Shown: positions 1 through 8,638, counted from the first letter of the stretch. The stretch is 64,000 bases of DNA from Pseudomonas sp. TH43 (GCF_016650635.1 NZ_JAEKFI010000002.1:62001-126000); one strand, 5' to 3'. The notes: generated by a model from the letters alone, not told the origin. Numbers and translations: made by a program.

Positions 1-181
1 CAATGAAGAACAGCCCGGCACCGAGGCCATAGGCCGCATCGCCGATGCCGATGTCGGCGCCCATATGCAGCTTGGCGAAACCGACGGCGGAGCGATCCAC
101 ATAGGCGATCAGGTACAGCAGGATCAGGAAGGGAATCAGTTTCAGCGTGATGCGCCGGATTAGCCGCAATTCCTGGCTCAT
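1..181 (-). CDS. MFS transporter, N-terminal part (gene runs off the window)
   Basis: Only the first 60 codons are present, read leftward from an ATG at 181. The start reads MSQELRLIRRITLKLIPFL, followed by a first membrane helix ending in an AYVDRSAVGFAKL-like segment and a YGLGAG loop. This is the pattern of the anion:cation symporter (ACS) branch of the major facilitator superfamily, which imports sugar acids and other organic anions. It is divergent from the IlvD/Edd dehydratase at 376 and shares a promoter region with two candidate GntR operators. I infer that it carries the dehydratase substrate into the cell. The substrate cannot be read from this fragment. Confidence 0.8.
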   Translation of the reverse strand, partial: MSQELRLIRRITLKLIPFLILLYLIAYVDRSAVGFAKLHMGADIGIGDAAYGLGAGLFFI

Positions 182-274
182 GAGATCGGTCTCCGATTGT
201 TGTTTTTATAGAACCTCGGGGGACGCCTCTCACGGAAAACCGTCAGGGCCATCCCTCCGTCGAAAACGACTATA

Positions 275-285
275 TAGTAATACTA
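275..285. promoter_or_regulatory. candidate GntR/FadR operator (perfect 11-bp palindrome)
   Basis: TAGTAATACTA is a perfect palindrome around a central A, in the divergent region between the MFS gene and the dehydratase gene. A second, imperfect copy lies at 351-361. Odd-centred short palindromes of this kind are typical targets of FadR-subfamily GntR proteins, and such a regulator is encoded at 2326-3045. The assignment is inferred. Confidence 0.45.
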
Positions 286-350
286 ATTACCCAACAACCA
301 CTTCCAAACCGCGGTTTTTGCGCTTATGTTAGGCCATCGCTGGAACACTA

Positions 351-361
351 TAGTCATACAA
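351..361. promoter_or_regulatory. second candidate GntR/FadR operator
   Basis: TAGTCATACAA matches the palindrome at 275-285 at 9 of 11 positions and lies just upstream of the dehydratase start at 376. Two similar sites about 76 bp apart in a divergent promoter fit cooperative repression of both genes, but this is inference. Confidence 0.4.
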
Positions 362-375
362 TAAGAGAATCGATC

Positions 376-2112
376 ATGTCTGATAAGAAACCCACCCTGC
401 GCTCCGCCCAATGGTTTGGCACCGCCGACAAGAACGGCTTCATGTACCGCAGCTGGATGAAGAATCAGGGCATCGCCGACCACCAGTTCCATGGCAAACC
501 GATCATCGGTATCTGCAATACCTGGTCGGAACTGACCCCGTGCAACGCGCACTTCCGCCAGATCGCGGAGCACGTCAAACGCGGGGTGATCGAGGCCGGT
601 GGCTTTCCAGTGGAATTCCCGGTGTTCTCCAACGGCGAATCGAACCTGCGCCCGACCGCCATGCTCACCCGCAACCTGGCGAGCATGGATGTTGAGGAAG
701 CGATTCGCGGCAACCCGATTGACGGCGTGGTGCTGCTGACCGGGTGCGACAAAACCACTCCGGCACTGTTGATGGGCGCGGCCAGTTGCGATGTGCCGGC
801 GATTGTTGTCACTGGCGGGCCGATGTTGAACGGCAAGCACAAGGGTAAGGACATCGGTTCCGGCACCGTGGTCTGGCAGCTCAGCGAACAGGTCAAGGCC
901 GGCACCATCACCATCGACGATTTCCTTGCGGCCGAGGGCGGCATGTCGCGTTCGGCGGGCACCTGCAACACCATGGGCACCGCATCGACCATGGCCTGCA
1001 TGGCTGAAGCACTCGGCACTTCGCTGCCGCACAACGCAGCGATTCCGGCAGTGGATGCGCGACGTTATGTGTTGGCCCACATGTCCGGCATGCGTGCCGT
1101 GGAGATGGTGCGCGAAGATCTGAAACTGTCGAAGATTCTGACTAAAGAAGCCTTCGAAAACGCCATCCGCGTGAATGCTGCCATCGGCGGTTCGACCAAC
1201 GCGGTGATTCACTTGAAAGCCATCGCCGGGCGCATTGGCGTCGAGCTGGACCTCGACGACTGGACGCGCATCGGGCGCGGCATGCCGACCATCGTCGACC
1301 TGCAACCGTCCGGGCGTTTCCTGATGGAGGAGTTTTATTACGCCGGTGGTTTGCCAGCGGTGCTGCGCCGTCTCGGTGAAGCCAATCTGATTCCCCACCC
1401 GAATGCGCTGACGGTCAACGGCAAGACGCTCGGCGAGAACACCAAGGACGCGCCGATCTATGGCGAAGACGAGGTGATCCGCACGCTCGACAATCCGATC
1501 CGCGCCGACGGCGGCATCTGCGTATTGCGCGGCAACCTGGCGCCACTCGGCGCTGTGCTCAAACCCTCCGCCGCGACCCCGGAACTGATGCAGCATCGCG
1601 GCCGTGCGGTGGTGTTCGAGAACTTCGACATGTACAAGGCGCGGATCAACGATCCGGAGCTGGGCGTCGACAAGGATTCGATTCTGGTGATGAAGAACTG
1701 TGGGCCGAAGGGTTATCCGGGCATGGCTGAAGTGGGCAACATGGGGTTGCCGGCCAAGCTGTTGGCCCAGGGTGTGACGGACATGGTGCGCATCTCTGAC
1801 GCGCGGATGAGCGGCACGGCGTACGGCACGGTGGTTTTGCACGTTGCCCCGGAAGCCGCAGCCGGCGGGCCTTTGGCGACGGTAAAAGAAGGCGACTGGA
1901 TCGAGCTGGATTGCGCGACCGGGCGTCTGCATCTGGATATTCCGGATGCTGAGTTGGCCGCGCGGATGGCGGATCTGCAGCCACCGCAGCAATTGCTGGT
2001 GGGCGGCTATCGTCAGTTGTACATCGACCACGTGCTGCAGGCGGATCAGGGTTGCGACTTTGACTTTTTGGTCGGCTGCCGTGGTGCGGAAGTCCCCCGT
2101 CATTCCCATTAA
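376..2112 (+). CDS. IlvD/Edd-family sugar-acid dehydratase (L-arabinonate dehydratase-like)
   Basis: A 578-residue cytosolic dehydratase of the IlvD/Edd family, which removes water from 2,3-dihydroxy acids using an Fe-S cluster and Mg2+. Candidate cluster cysteines are C56 (in TPCNAH), C124 (in TGCDKTTPA) and C197 (in SAGTCNTMG). The length and cysteine spacing are those of the [2Fe-2S] pentonate dehydratases (characterised Rhizobium L-arabinonate dehydratase) rather than of 6-phosphogluconate dehydratase. The start at 376 has a weak purine-rich site (AAGAGAA) before it. The neighbours, an ACS-type transporter and a FadR-type regulator, suggest an inducible sugar-acid catabolic unit. It could also act on another aldonate, and the exact substrate is not shown by sequence. 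Confidence 0.85.
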   Translation: MSDKKPTLRSAQWFGTADKNGFMYRSWMKNQGIADHQFHGKPIIGICNTWSELTPCNAHFRQIAEHVKRGVIEAGGFPVEFPVFSNGESNLRPTAMLTRNLASMDVEEAIRGNPIDGVVLLTGCDKTTPALLMGAASCDVPAIVVTGGPMLNGKHKGKDIGSGTVVWQLSEQVKAGTITIDDFLAAEGGMSRSAGTCNTMGTASTMACMAEALGTSLPHNAAIPAVDARRYVLAHMSGMRAVEMVREDLKLSKILTKEAFENAIRVNAAIGGSTNAVIHLKAIAGRIGVELDLDDWTRIGRGMPTIVDLQPSGRFLMEEFYYAGGLPAVLRRLGEANLIPHPNALTVNGKTLGENTKDAPIYGEDEVIRTLDNPIRADGGICVLRGNLAPLGAVLKPSAATPELMQHRGRAVVFENFDMYKARINDPELGVDKDSILVMKNCGPKGYPGMAEVGNMGLPAKLLAQGVTDMVRISDARMSGTAYGTVVLHVAPEAAAGGPLATVKEGDWIELDCATGRLHLDIPDAELAARMADLQPPQQLLVGGYRQLYIDHVLQADQGCDFDFLVGCRGAEVPRHSH

Positions 2113-2146
2113 GATCAAAAGATCGCAGCCTGCGGCAGCTCCTACA
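2111..2146. repeat. single REP element (AGATCGCAGCCTGCGGCAGC type)
   Basis: A one-sided REP with the core GCAGCCTGCGGCAGCTCCTAC immediately follows the dehydratase stop codon. The same core appears as an inverted pair at 27144-27228 and as a single copy at 51021-51052. Confidence 0.75.
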
Positions 2147-2162
2147 TTGGAATGCATTCCCC

Positions 2163-2241
2163 TGTGGGAGCGAGCCTGCTCGCTGTCAGTCAATATACAG
2201 TTGCCTGACCCACCGCTTTCGCGAGCAGGCTCGCTCCCACA
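2163..2241. repeat. REPIN (inverted REP pair, GTGGGAGCGAGCCTGCTCG type)
   Basis: The left arm TGTGGGAGCGAGCCTGCTCG and the right arm CGAGCAGGCTCGCTCCCACA are inverted around about 40 bp of spacer. This is the usual Pseudomonas REPIN architecture, located between the dehydratase and regulator genes. Confidence 0.85.
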
Positions 2242-2325
2242 TTTGGCTTGTGTATCTGCCTCAAGATTGTGTCGTGCCTGCTATGATGCGCGGCATCTCC
2301 ATCGCTCAGGATCGCGTCGTTCCCC

Positions 2326-3045
2326 ATGGATTACCGCAAACCCTCCGACCGCAAAAGCATGCATTCGCGCATCGTCCAGGAACTGGGCATGCAGATCGTT
2401 TCCGGACGCTTCAAGCCCGACGACAAGCTGCCCGCCGAAGCCCTGCTCTGCGAGGAGTACGCGGTCAGCCGGCCGGTGCTGCGTGAAGCCACGCGGGTGC
2501 TGGTGGCCAAGGGGCTGGTGTATTCCAAGCCGCGCGTCGGCACGGTGGTCAAGGCGCGCCGCGAATGGCACATGCTCGACCCGGACGTGCTGCACTGGCT
2601 GATGCAAAGCAGCCCGCAGAATGAATTCTTCAATGTGCTGACCAGTGTGCGCAGCATCATCGAACCCGCCGCTGCCGCCCTCGCCGCCCAGCATGCGACC
2701 GAGGCTGACATCGCGGCCATCGGCGAAGCCTACCAACGCATGGAAGCGGCGCCGACACCGGAAGCCTTGCTGCAACCGGACCTGGATTTTCACAGCCGAA
2801 TTGCCGACGCGACCCACAACGACCTGCTGGCTAATCTTTGCAACATGTTGTCGGTGGCGATTGCCGAGGCGTTGAAGCATTCGAATCAGCGGCCGAATCT
2901 GCATGAACTGGCGTTGCCGAGGCATAAGGCTATTCTTACCGCGATCGAGAATCGTGATGCGCTTGGGGCACGGCATGCGACGTTGGTGCAGCTGGATGAT
3001 GCCCGAAGTGCACTAAGTGTCGTGCTCGGAACAGAACTGTCTTAA
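2326..3045 (+). CDS. FadR-subfamily GntR transcriptional regulator
   Basis: A 239-residue repressor-type protein. Residues about 10-75 form the GntR winged helix (LPAEALLCEEYAVSRPVLRE, then a wing ending GTVVKARREW). Residues about 95-230 form an FCD ligand-binding domain containing DLDFHSRIADATHN, with the acidic and histidine residues that usually bind metal or an organic acid. It lies downstream of the dehydratase in the same direction, after two REP elements, so it is probably the local regulator. DgoR-like proteins of this type control hexonate and pentonate genes. The two palindromes at 275-285 and 351-361 are the likely operators. Confidence 0.88.
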   Translation: MDYRKPSDRKSMHSRIVQELGMQIVSGRFKPDDKLPAEALLCEEYAVSRPVLREATRVLVAKGLVYSKPRVGTVVKARREWHMLDPDVLHWLMQSSPQNEFFNVLTSVRSIIEPAAAALAAQHATEADIAAIGEAYQRMEAAPTPEALLQPDLDFHSRIADATHNDLLANLCNMLSVAIAEALKHSNQRPNLHELALPRHKAILTAIENRDALGARHATLVQLDDARSALSVVLGTELS

Positions 3046-3060
3046 CGCTTGAATTCTCTT

Positions 3061-3239
3061 GCCCTCACCCTAGCCCTCTCCCAGAGGTAGAGGGGACCGA
3101 CCGAGGCGTGCTTCGTCATACATCGACCTGAAAATCCGAGTCGATTATGGATTCAAAGCGAATCGTTCAAGTCGGCGTAAATCTCCAATCTCCCCCCAAT
3201 CAGTCCCCTCTCCCTCAGGGAGAGGGTTAGGGTGAGGGG
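3061..3239. repeat. long inverted repeat (CCCTCACCCTAGCCCTCTCCC family)
   Basis: The left arm begins CCCTCACCCTAGCCCTCTCC and the right arm ends GGGAGAGGGTTAGGGTGAGG, giving terminal inverted repeats around about 120 bp of non-coding DNA. A second member of the same family is at 18448-18607, and both lie at the 3' ends of genes. It encodes no protein and looks like a non-autonomous MITE-like element. Confidence 0.75.
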
Positions 3240-3257
3240 CTGTTGATCTTGAACCAC

Positions 3258-3289
3258 AAAAAAAGCCGCAACCCTGAGGTTGCGGCTTT
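3258..3289 (-). terminator. Rho-independent terminator of the RND operon
   Basis: The stem AAAGCCGCAACC / GGTTGCGGCTTT with a CTGA loop is followed, on the minus strand, by a run of seven T. It lies directly after the stop codon of the RND gene at 3309. Confidence 0.85.
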
Positions 3290-3308
3290 GTCGTTTCAGC
3301 CTTTCAGA

Positions 3309-5693
3309 TCAGTGGGCAAACAGCGAATTGCCCTTCTGCCCCGCCAGTTTCTCCGGTTTGATCAGGAACTTGGCCAGTGCCGGCAGCAGCCACAGCGCAC
3401 CGAACATGTTCCACAGCAGCATGAAGGTCAGCATCAGGCCCATGTCGGCCTGGAACTTGATTGCCGAGAAGATCCAGGTGCACACGCCGATTGCCAGGCA
3501 GAGGCCGGTGAACAGCACCGCTTTACCGGTGGATTTCAGCGTCTGGTAATAGGCTTCCTGCAACGGCAAACCGGCGCGCAGGAAACTTTCCAGGCGGCTG
3601 TAAATGTAGATGCCGTAGTCGACGCCAATCCCCACACCCAGTGCCACCACCGGCAAAGTCGCGACCTTCACGCCAATGCCCATGAACGCCATCAGTGCGT
3701 TACCCAGCACCGAAGTCAGCACCAGCGGCAAGACGATGCACAGGGTCGCTGCCCATGAACGGAAGGTGATCATGCACATCACCGCCACGCAGATGTACAC
3801 CAGGATCAGGATGGTCAACTCAGCCTGTTTGATGACTTCGTTGGTCGCCGCTTCGATCCCGGCGTTACCGGCGGCGAGGATGAATTCCAGACCGTCCTTG
3901 TTGTTGTCCTTGGCGAATTCCTGCACCGCATGCACCGCACGATCAAGGGTTTCGGCCTTGTGATCGTTGAGGAACACCAGCACCGGCGCCAGCGAGCAAC
4001 TGTTGTTGTACAAGCCGTCCGCCCTGGCAATCGAGTTGTTCAGTACATCGGGGTTACGCGACAGGGTTTCCCATTTCAGGTTGCCCTCGTTCATGCCCTT
4101 GATCATCTGCTTGGACACGGTCACCAGCGAGATCGCCGACTGCACGCCCTCGGTGTTCTGCATCTTCCACATCAGCTCATCAATGGGCGCCATGGCTTCG
4201 TAGCGCGAGCAGCCTTCGTCCTTGGTCTTGACCATGACCACCAACACATCGGAACTGGTCGAGTAGTTATTGATGATGAAGTTGTTGTCCTTGTTGTAGC
4301 GCGAATCAGGATGCAGTTCCGGCGCGCCCTGGTCGAGGTCACCGATTTTCAGATTCTGGCTGTACCAGAGGCCGCCACCGAAGGCGATCAGCGCCAGTGC
4401 GATGGAGATCGGGGCAACTTTCGGGCTGGCGAAGTTCGACAGCAGGCGCCAGAACGGATGTTCGCGATTCGCGTCTTTTTTGCTCTTGGCAATCGCACGC
4501 TTGCTGATGCCGACGTACGAAATGGCTACCGGCAACAGAATCAGGTTGGTGAACACGATCACCGCCACGCCGATGGATGCGCCGATGGCCAGTTCGCGGA
4601 TCACGCCGATGTCGATAATCAGCAGCGTGATGAAACCCACCGCATCGGCGAGAATCGCGATCATCCCCGGCAGGAACAGTTGCCGGAACGTGCGTCGTGC
4701 CGCGGTCAACGCGTTGTCGGCCTCGCTGGATTGCAGGGCGATCCCGTTGATCTTCTGCACGCCATGGGAAATACCGATGGCGAAGATCAGGAACGGCACC
4801 AGCATCGAATACGGATCAAGTCCGAAGCCGAAAAAGTGCATCAGGCCCAGTTGCCAGACCACTGCCACCAGCGTGGTACTCAACACCGCGATGGTGCTGC
4901 GCAGGCAGTTGGTGAACCACAGCAGCAGGATCAGGGTGATGACGAAGGCGATGCCGAAGAACATCACCACCATCACCAGACCATCAATCAGGTCACCGAC
5001 CTTCTTGGCGAAACCGACAATGTGAATCTTGACGTTGGGGTTCTGCGCTTCGAACTTGTTGCGGATCTTGTCTTCCAGTTCATGGGAGAACTGGCGATAG
5101 TCCAGCGCCAGCAACTTGCCCTGATCCTGCGGGTCCGGGTAAGACTCCAGCAGCGGAATGTCGACGATGCTCGACTTGAAGTCGTTGGCCACCAGACGCC
5201 CGACCTGACCGGACTTGAGCACGTTGTTGCGCAGCATGTCGAGGCTGTCCGGCGAGCCGTCGTAGCTTTGCGGGATCACTTCACCGCCGGCAAAACCCTC
5301 TTCGGTCACTTCGGTCCAGCGAACGCTCGGGCTCCACAGCGACTTCAGGCCGGAGCGGTCAACGCCAGAGATGTAGAACACTTCGTCGTTGATCTGGCGC
5401 AGGGTCTCCATGTACTCCTTGGAGAAGATGTCGCCATCTTTGGCCTCCACCGAAATACGCACGGTGTTGCCCAGGTTCGCCAGATCGTTGCGGTGCTCCA
5501 TCATCTTTTCGATGAAAGGATGCTTGAGCGGAATCATTTTTTCGAAACTGGTGGACGGCCGGATCAGCGTGGCTTGCCAGAACAGGAAAACGCTCACCAC
5601 CAGGCAGATCAGGATCACGGCCGGGCGGTTGTTGAAAATCAGGCGCTCAAGAAATGTCGCCTTGTCCTGATGATGAGAGCTCAAGGAAGTCAT
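3309..5693 (-). CDS. RND-superfamily (MMPL-type) exporter
   Basis: A 794-residue inner-membrane transporter. There is one helix at residues about 25-45, a periplasmic domain to about 235, a block of five to six helices (about 240-420), a second periplasmic domain (about 460-650), and a second helix block to about 785. This two-fold repeat is the RND/MMPL fold, shorter than the 1,000-residue AcrB type, as in hopanoid and lipid exporters. Its start overlaps the stop of the Ycf48-like gene by four bases (ATGA), so the two are translationally coupled. Similar pairs in Pseudomonas are often accompanied by DUF1302 and DUF1329 outer-membrane proteins, but none is present here. The substrate is unknown. 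Confidence 0.85.
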   Translation of the reverse strand: MTSLSSHHQDKATFLERLIFNNRPAVILICLVVSVFLFWQATLIRPSTSFEKMIPLKHPFIEKMMEHRNDLANLGNTVRISVEAKDGDIFSKEYMETLRQINDEVFYISGVDRSGLKSLWSPSVRWTEVTEEGFAGGEVIPQSYDGSPDSLDMLRNNVLKSGQVGRLVANDFKSSIVDIPLLESYPDPQDQGKLLALDYRQFSHELEDKIRNKFEAQNPNVKIHIVGFAKKVGDLIDGLVMVVMFFGIAFVITLILLLWFTNCLRSTIAVLSTTLVAVVWQLGLMHFFGFGLDPYSMLVPFLIFAIGISHGVQKINGIALQSSEADNALTAARRTFRQLFLPGMIAILADAVGFITLLIIDIGVIRELAIGASIGVAVIVFTNLILLPVAISYVGISKRAIAKSKKDANREHPFWRLLSNFASPKVAPISIALALIAFGGGLWYSQNLKIGDLDQGAPELHPDSRYNKDNNFIINNYSTSSDVLVVMVKTKDEGCSRYEAMAPIDELMWKMQNTEGVQSAISLVTVSKQMIKGMNEGNLKWETLSRNPDVLNNSIARADGLYNNSCSLAPVLVFLNDHKAETLDRAVHAVQEFAKDNNKDGLEFILAAGNAGIEAATNEVIKQAELTILILVYICVAVMCMITFRSWAATLCIVLPLVLTSVLGNALMAFMGIGVKVATLPVVALGVGIGVDYGIYIYSRLESFLRAGLPLQEAYYQTLKSTGKAVLFTGLCLAIGVCTWIFSAIKFQADMGLMLTFMLLWNMFGALWLLPALAKFLIKPEKLAGQKGNSLFAH

Positions 5694-6733
5694 AGCTGCG
5701 CCTTCTTATTATTGACATCGGCACCATTGGGCAGCGTGGTATGGACGCCGCCCTGCCCGGTCAGAATCAGGTTGCCGTCACCCGCGGCGGTGACCGACGA
5801 CAGGGAAATACGATCCGCACGGTTGAACACACTGAAGGTTTCGCCGTTGTCGCTGCTGCTGATCACCGACCCGCCGTTGCCGACGATCACGATGGAACCG
5901 TCCTTGAGCAAGGTCGCGCCGGACAGACCGAATTCCAGCGAACCGCGTGCAGCCTTGACGTTGATCTGGGTCCAGGTGCTGCCGAAATCGCTGGAGCGAT
6001 AAAGGTTGCCGCGCAAACCGTAGGCCAGCAGCGTCTGTGGCTGGGCGGTACCGATCACGCCAAACAGCGAACCTTCATAGGGGCCCTGGATTTTCTCCCA
6101 GGTCTGGCCCCAGTCGGCGGAGCGGAACATGCTGCCCTGTTCGCCGACGATGAACAGCCCGGCGTCTTTGACGGCGGCAATGGCATTGAGGTGGAACTGG
6201 TCCTGGTTGTCGAGGCGGTCGCTGACGTCTTCCCAGTGTTTGCCGCCATCAATGGTCTCCAGCAGTGCGCCGTAAGCCCCCACGGCGAGACCGCTGTTGA
6301 TGTCCTTGAACCAGACGTCGAGCAGCGGCGATTCACGTTTGAGGTCTTCGAACTGTTTGTTCCAGGTCAGGCCGCCGTCCTCGCTGGCGAGGATCTGCGC
6401 GTCGTGGCCAACCGCCCAGCCGTGCTTGTCGTCGACAAAATACACCGCCGTCAGCAGTTGCCGGCTCGGCACCTTGGCCTGGGTCCAGGTCTGGCCCTGG
6501 TCATCGGAATAGAGAATGTGCCCACGATCCCCGACCGCTACCAATCGCGCTCCGGCGTGGACGACATCGAGCATCAGGCTTTTCGCGGCTTTGGCTGACT
6601 CGGTGGCATACACCACGTCGGCCGGTGCCTCGGCGGCAATCACAGGTGCCGACAATGTGGCAAAGCCCAGCAGCGAGAGTGCTGTGGCCAGCAACGCGGT
6701 GTTGCGTAACGCCGGCGGGCGGCAACGACTCAT
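5690..6733 (-). CDS. Ycf48/BNR-repeat protein, periplasmic
   Basis: A 347-residue secreted protein. An N-terminal signal sequence (LLATALSLLGFATLSAPVIAA, cleavage near AEA) precedes repeated DxGxTW blades (DDQGQTW, EDGGLTW, DGGKHW, DWGQTW, DFGSTW, DNGETF). These repeats form a beta-propeller of the Ycf48/Hcf136-like family. It is the first gene of a two-gene operon with the RND exporter and overlaps it by four bases. I infer a periplasmic accessory or substrate-handling role for the exporter. The family name comes from photosystem II assembly and has no direct bearing here. Confidence 0.85.
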   Translation of the reverse strand: MSRCRPPALRNTALLATALSLLGFATLSAPVIAAEAPADVVYATESAKAAKSLMLDVVHAGARLVAVGDRGHILYSDDQGQTWTQAKVPSRQLLTAVYFVDDKHGWAVGHDAQILASEDGGLTWNKQFEDLKRESPLLDVWFKDINSGLAVGAYGALLETIDGGKHWEDVSDRLDNQDQFHLNAIAAVKDAGLFIVGEQGSMFRSADWGQTWEKIQGPYEGSLFGVIGTAQPQTLLAYGLRGNLYRSSDFGSTWTQINVKAARGSLEFGLSGATLLKDGSIVIVGNGGSVISSSDNGETFSVFNRADRISLSSVTAAGDGNLILTGQGGVHTTLPNGADVNNKKAQL

Positions 6734-6951
6734 AGACCTTCCCCTATTTATTATTGTTAGGCCAATTGGCCTTCAAGGGCGCCGCAAGGGTGCTCCGCTA
6801 GCGGCTGGTCAGAAGCATAGTCCTGAAACCCGCAATCCAGAGCCCCTTCGGAAGCTGGCTCATCCTATCGGGCTTTAGAAACGTCTGACAATCGGCGCCA
6901 CGTTATCTTTTGTTAACCAAAAGCGGCCCCGTATTGCCGAGATATTCCCCC

Positions 6952-7040
6952 TGTAGGAGTGAGCCTGCTCGCGATAGCGGTGTGTCAGTTGGCGAATCCT
7001 TACCTGACACACCGCTATCGCGAGCAGGCTCACTCCTACA
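6952..7040. repeat. REPIN (TGTAGGAGTGAGCCTGCTCGCG type)
   Basis: The arms TGTAGGAGTGAGCCTGCTCG and CGAGCAGGCTCACTCCTACA are inverted. The inner parts also pair (CGATAGCGGTGTGTCAG with CTGACACACCGCTATCG), giving a very long hairpin. The rest of the 6734-7115 gap shows no gene. Confidence 0.88.
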
Positions 7041-7115
7041 GGGGATCGTGGGGGCTTTGGGATTTGAATGCATGACCATTCGCCGGAGTGATGCGGCAAA
7101 TGTTGCGAGGGGGAC

Positions 7116-7143
7116 TTGCACGATCGGTATTATGGTATACCAT
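7116..7143 (+). promoter_or_regulatory. regulon operator A with overlapping promoter (upstream of AA_synth gene)
   Basis: ATGGTATACCAT at 7132-7143 is a perfect 12-bp palindrome, 40 bp before the AA_synth start. A -35-like TTGCAC (7116-7121) is followed after 16 bp by a weak -10-like TACCAT, so the palindrome covers the promoter. This is one of six such sites (the others are at 12943-12981, 14334-14371, 33366-33393, 33528-33555 and 36220-36260). The GntR protein at 11194-11946 is the most likely binder. Confidence 0.75.
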
Positions 7144-7183
7144 CAGACGCACAGACACTCTCAATCCCTCAACGGAGCAGCTC

Positions 7184-7774
7184 ATGAGTTTCGAAATTCG
7201 CAAGATCGTCAGCTATGTAGAAGAGACTTTCATTGAAGGCGGCAAAGCCACTGACAAGCCGGTGACCATGGTCGGCCTCGCCGTGGTGATGAAAAATCCT
7301 TGGGTGGGCAACGGTTTCGTTGAAGACCTAAAGCCGCAGATCCGCGCCAACTGCTCCGACCTCGGCGCGATGATGGTTGAGCGTCTGGTCGGCATCATTG
7401 GCGGTGCGCAAAAGATCGAGGCTTACGGCAAAGCGGCGGTGGTAGGTGCTGACGGCGAGATCGAACACGCCTCCGCCGTGATTCACACCCTGCGCTTCGG
7501 CAACCACTATCGCGAAGCGGTAAAAGCCAAGAGCTACCTGAGCTTCACCAACAAGCGCGGTGGCCCGGGCACGTCGATTCAGATCCCGATGATGCACAAG
7601 GACGACGAAGGCCTGCGTTCGCACTACATCACTCTGGAAATGCAGATCGAAGACGCGCCGCGTGCCGACGAAATCGTCGTCGTGCTGGGTTGCGCCGACG
7701 GTGGTCGCCTGCACCCGCGCATCGGTAACCGCTACATCGATCTGGAAGAACTGGCTGCCGAAAAAGCCCAGTAA
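7184..7774 (+). CDS. amino acid synthesis family protein (AA_synth, formerly DUF1185)
   Basis: A 196-residue protein of Pfam family PF06684. A representative structure shows a variant of the Bacillus chorismate mutase fold, which is also the fold of the RidA/YjgF family. Despite the family name, no reaction is established. Conserved-looking features are the MVGLAVVMKNPW segment, GKAAVVGADGEIEHASA and GCADGGRLHPRIG. The start follows AACGGAGCAGCTC. It is the first gene of a cluster with an alpha/beta hydrolase, an aldehyde dehydrogenase and a flavin reductase, under operator A. I infer a role on a reactive intermediate, perhaps the place that RutC holds in the Rut pathway. Confidence 0.8.
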   Translation: MSFEIRKIVSYVEETFIEGGKATDKPVTMVGLAVVMKNPWVGNGFVEDLKPQIRANCSDLGAMMVERLVGIIGGAQKIEAYGKAAVVGADGEIEHASAVIHTLRFGNHYREAVKAKSYLSFTNKRGGPGTSIQIPMMHKDDEGLRSHYITLEMQIEDAPRADEIVVVLGCADGGRLHPRIGNRYIDLEELAAEKAQ

Positions 7775-7804
7775 TCACAATAAAAGGCATTGCAGGAGCG
7801 CTCC

Positions 7805-8638
7805 ATGATTCGGCTCACCGCTGAACTCACCCCGGCTGGCACCAGTTTCCTGGCGACCGGCCAAGGCCAGCCCGTGGTTTTGATCCACGGCGTGGGCCTG
7901 AACAAAGAAATGTGGGGCGGCCAGATCGTCGGCCTCGCCACGCAATACCAGGTGATCGCCTACGACATGCTGGGCCACGGTGCCAGTCCGCGACCGGCCA
8001 GTGGCACCGACCTGCTCGGTTATGCCGATCAATTGCTGGAGCTGCTCGATCATCTCAATCTGCCGCAGGCCGCAGTGATCGGCTTCTCCATGGGCGGGCT
8101 GGTAGCGCGGGCATTCGCCTTGCATTACCCGGAGCGCCTGCAAAGCCTGGTGGTGTTGAACAGTGTGTTCAACCGAAGCAAAGAACAGCGTGCCGGTGTC
8201 ATCGCGCGTACGGCGCAGGCCGCCGAACACGGCCCGGACGCCAATGCCGAAGCGGCGTTGTCGCGCTGGTTCAGTCGCGAATATCAAGCTGCCAATCCAG
8301 CGCAGATCGCTGCGATCCGCCAGACCCTGGCCGGCAATGATCCGCAAGGCTATCTGACCACCTACGAACTGTTCGCCACCCAAGACATGTACCGCGCCGA
8401 CGACCTGGGCAGCATTCAGGCGCCGACGCTGATCGCTACCGGCGAACTCGACCCCGGTTCGACCCCGGAAATGGCCGAGCAACTGGCCTGGCGCATCCCC
8501 GGCGCGAAGGTTGCCGTGCTGCCCGAGCAACGGCATATGATGCCGGTAGAGTCGCCGCGCCTGGTCAATCAGACGTTGCTGGAATTTCTCCAATTCGCAC
8601 ACTCCCGACAAAACCATATAAAGGGGATCGTTGCATGA
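7805..8638 (+). CDS. alpha/beta hydrolase (RutD/PcaD-like)
   Basis: A 277-residue cytosolic alpha/beta hydrolase. The oxyanion segment is HGVGLNKEMW and the nucleophile elbow GFSMGG puts the serine at residue 95. The acid is probably the aspartate in GELDPGSTPE and the histidine lies in PEQRHMMP. The start at 7805 is preferred to an in-frame ATG at 7790 because it begins at the domain edge and follows GGAGCG. It starts 30 bp after the AA_synth gene and overlaps the next gene by four bases (ATGA). Related proteins hydrolyse enol-lactones (PcaD) or aminoacrylate (RutD), and the substrate here is unknown. Confidence 0.85.
   Translation: MIRLTAELTPAGTSFLATGQGQPVVLIHGVGLNKEMWGGQIVGLATQYQVIAYDMLGHGASPRPASGTDLLGYADQLLELLDHLNLPQAAVIGFSMGGLVARAFALHYPERLQSLVVLNSVFNRSKEQRAGVIARTAQAAEHGPDANAEAALSRWFSREYQAANPAQIAAIRQTLAGNDPQGYLTTYELFATQDMYRADDLGSIQAPTLIATGELDPGSTPEMAEQLAWRIPGAKVAVLPEQRHMMPVESPRLVNQTLLEFLQFAHSRQNHIKGIVA

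Noticed and set aside
283..2193. Long open frame (636 codons) antisense to the dehydratase gene
   Set aside because: Its protein is rich in His, Arg, Ala and Gln with no domain, and it mirrors the codon-position GC bias of the real gene on the other strand.
3930..6002. Long open frame (690 codons) antisense to the RND/Ycf48 genes, and a similar one at 60709-62592 antisense to ydiJ
   Set aside because: Low-complexity His/Arg/Gln/Asp products without homology, lying completely over genes with clear families.
7128..7133. TATTAT overlapping the operator as the -10 of the AA_synth promoter
   Set aside because: A good hexamer, but a matching -35 at 16-18 bp is missing at sites B and E, whereas TTGNNN-N16 frames recur at five of the six sites.
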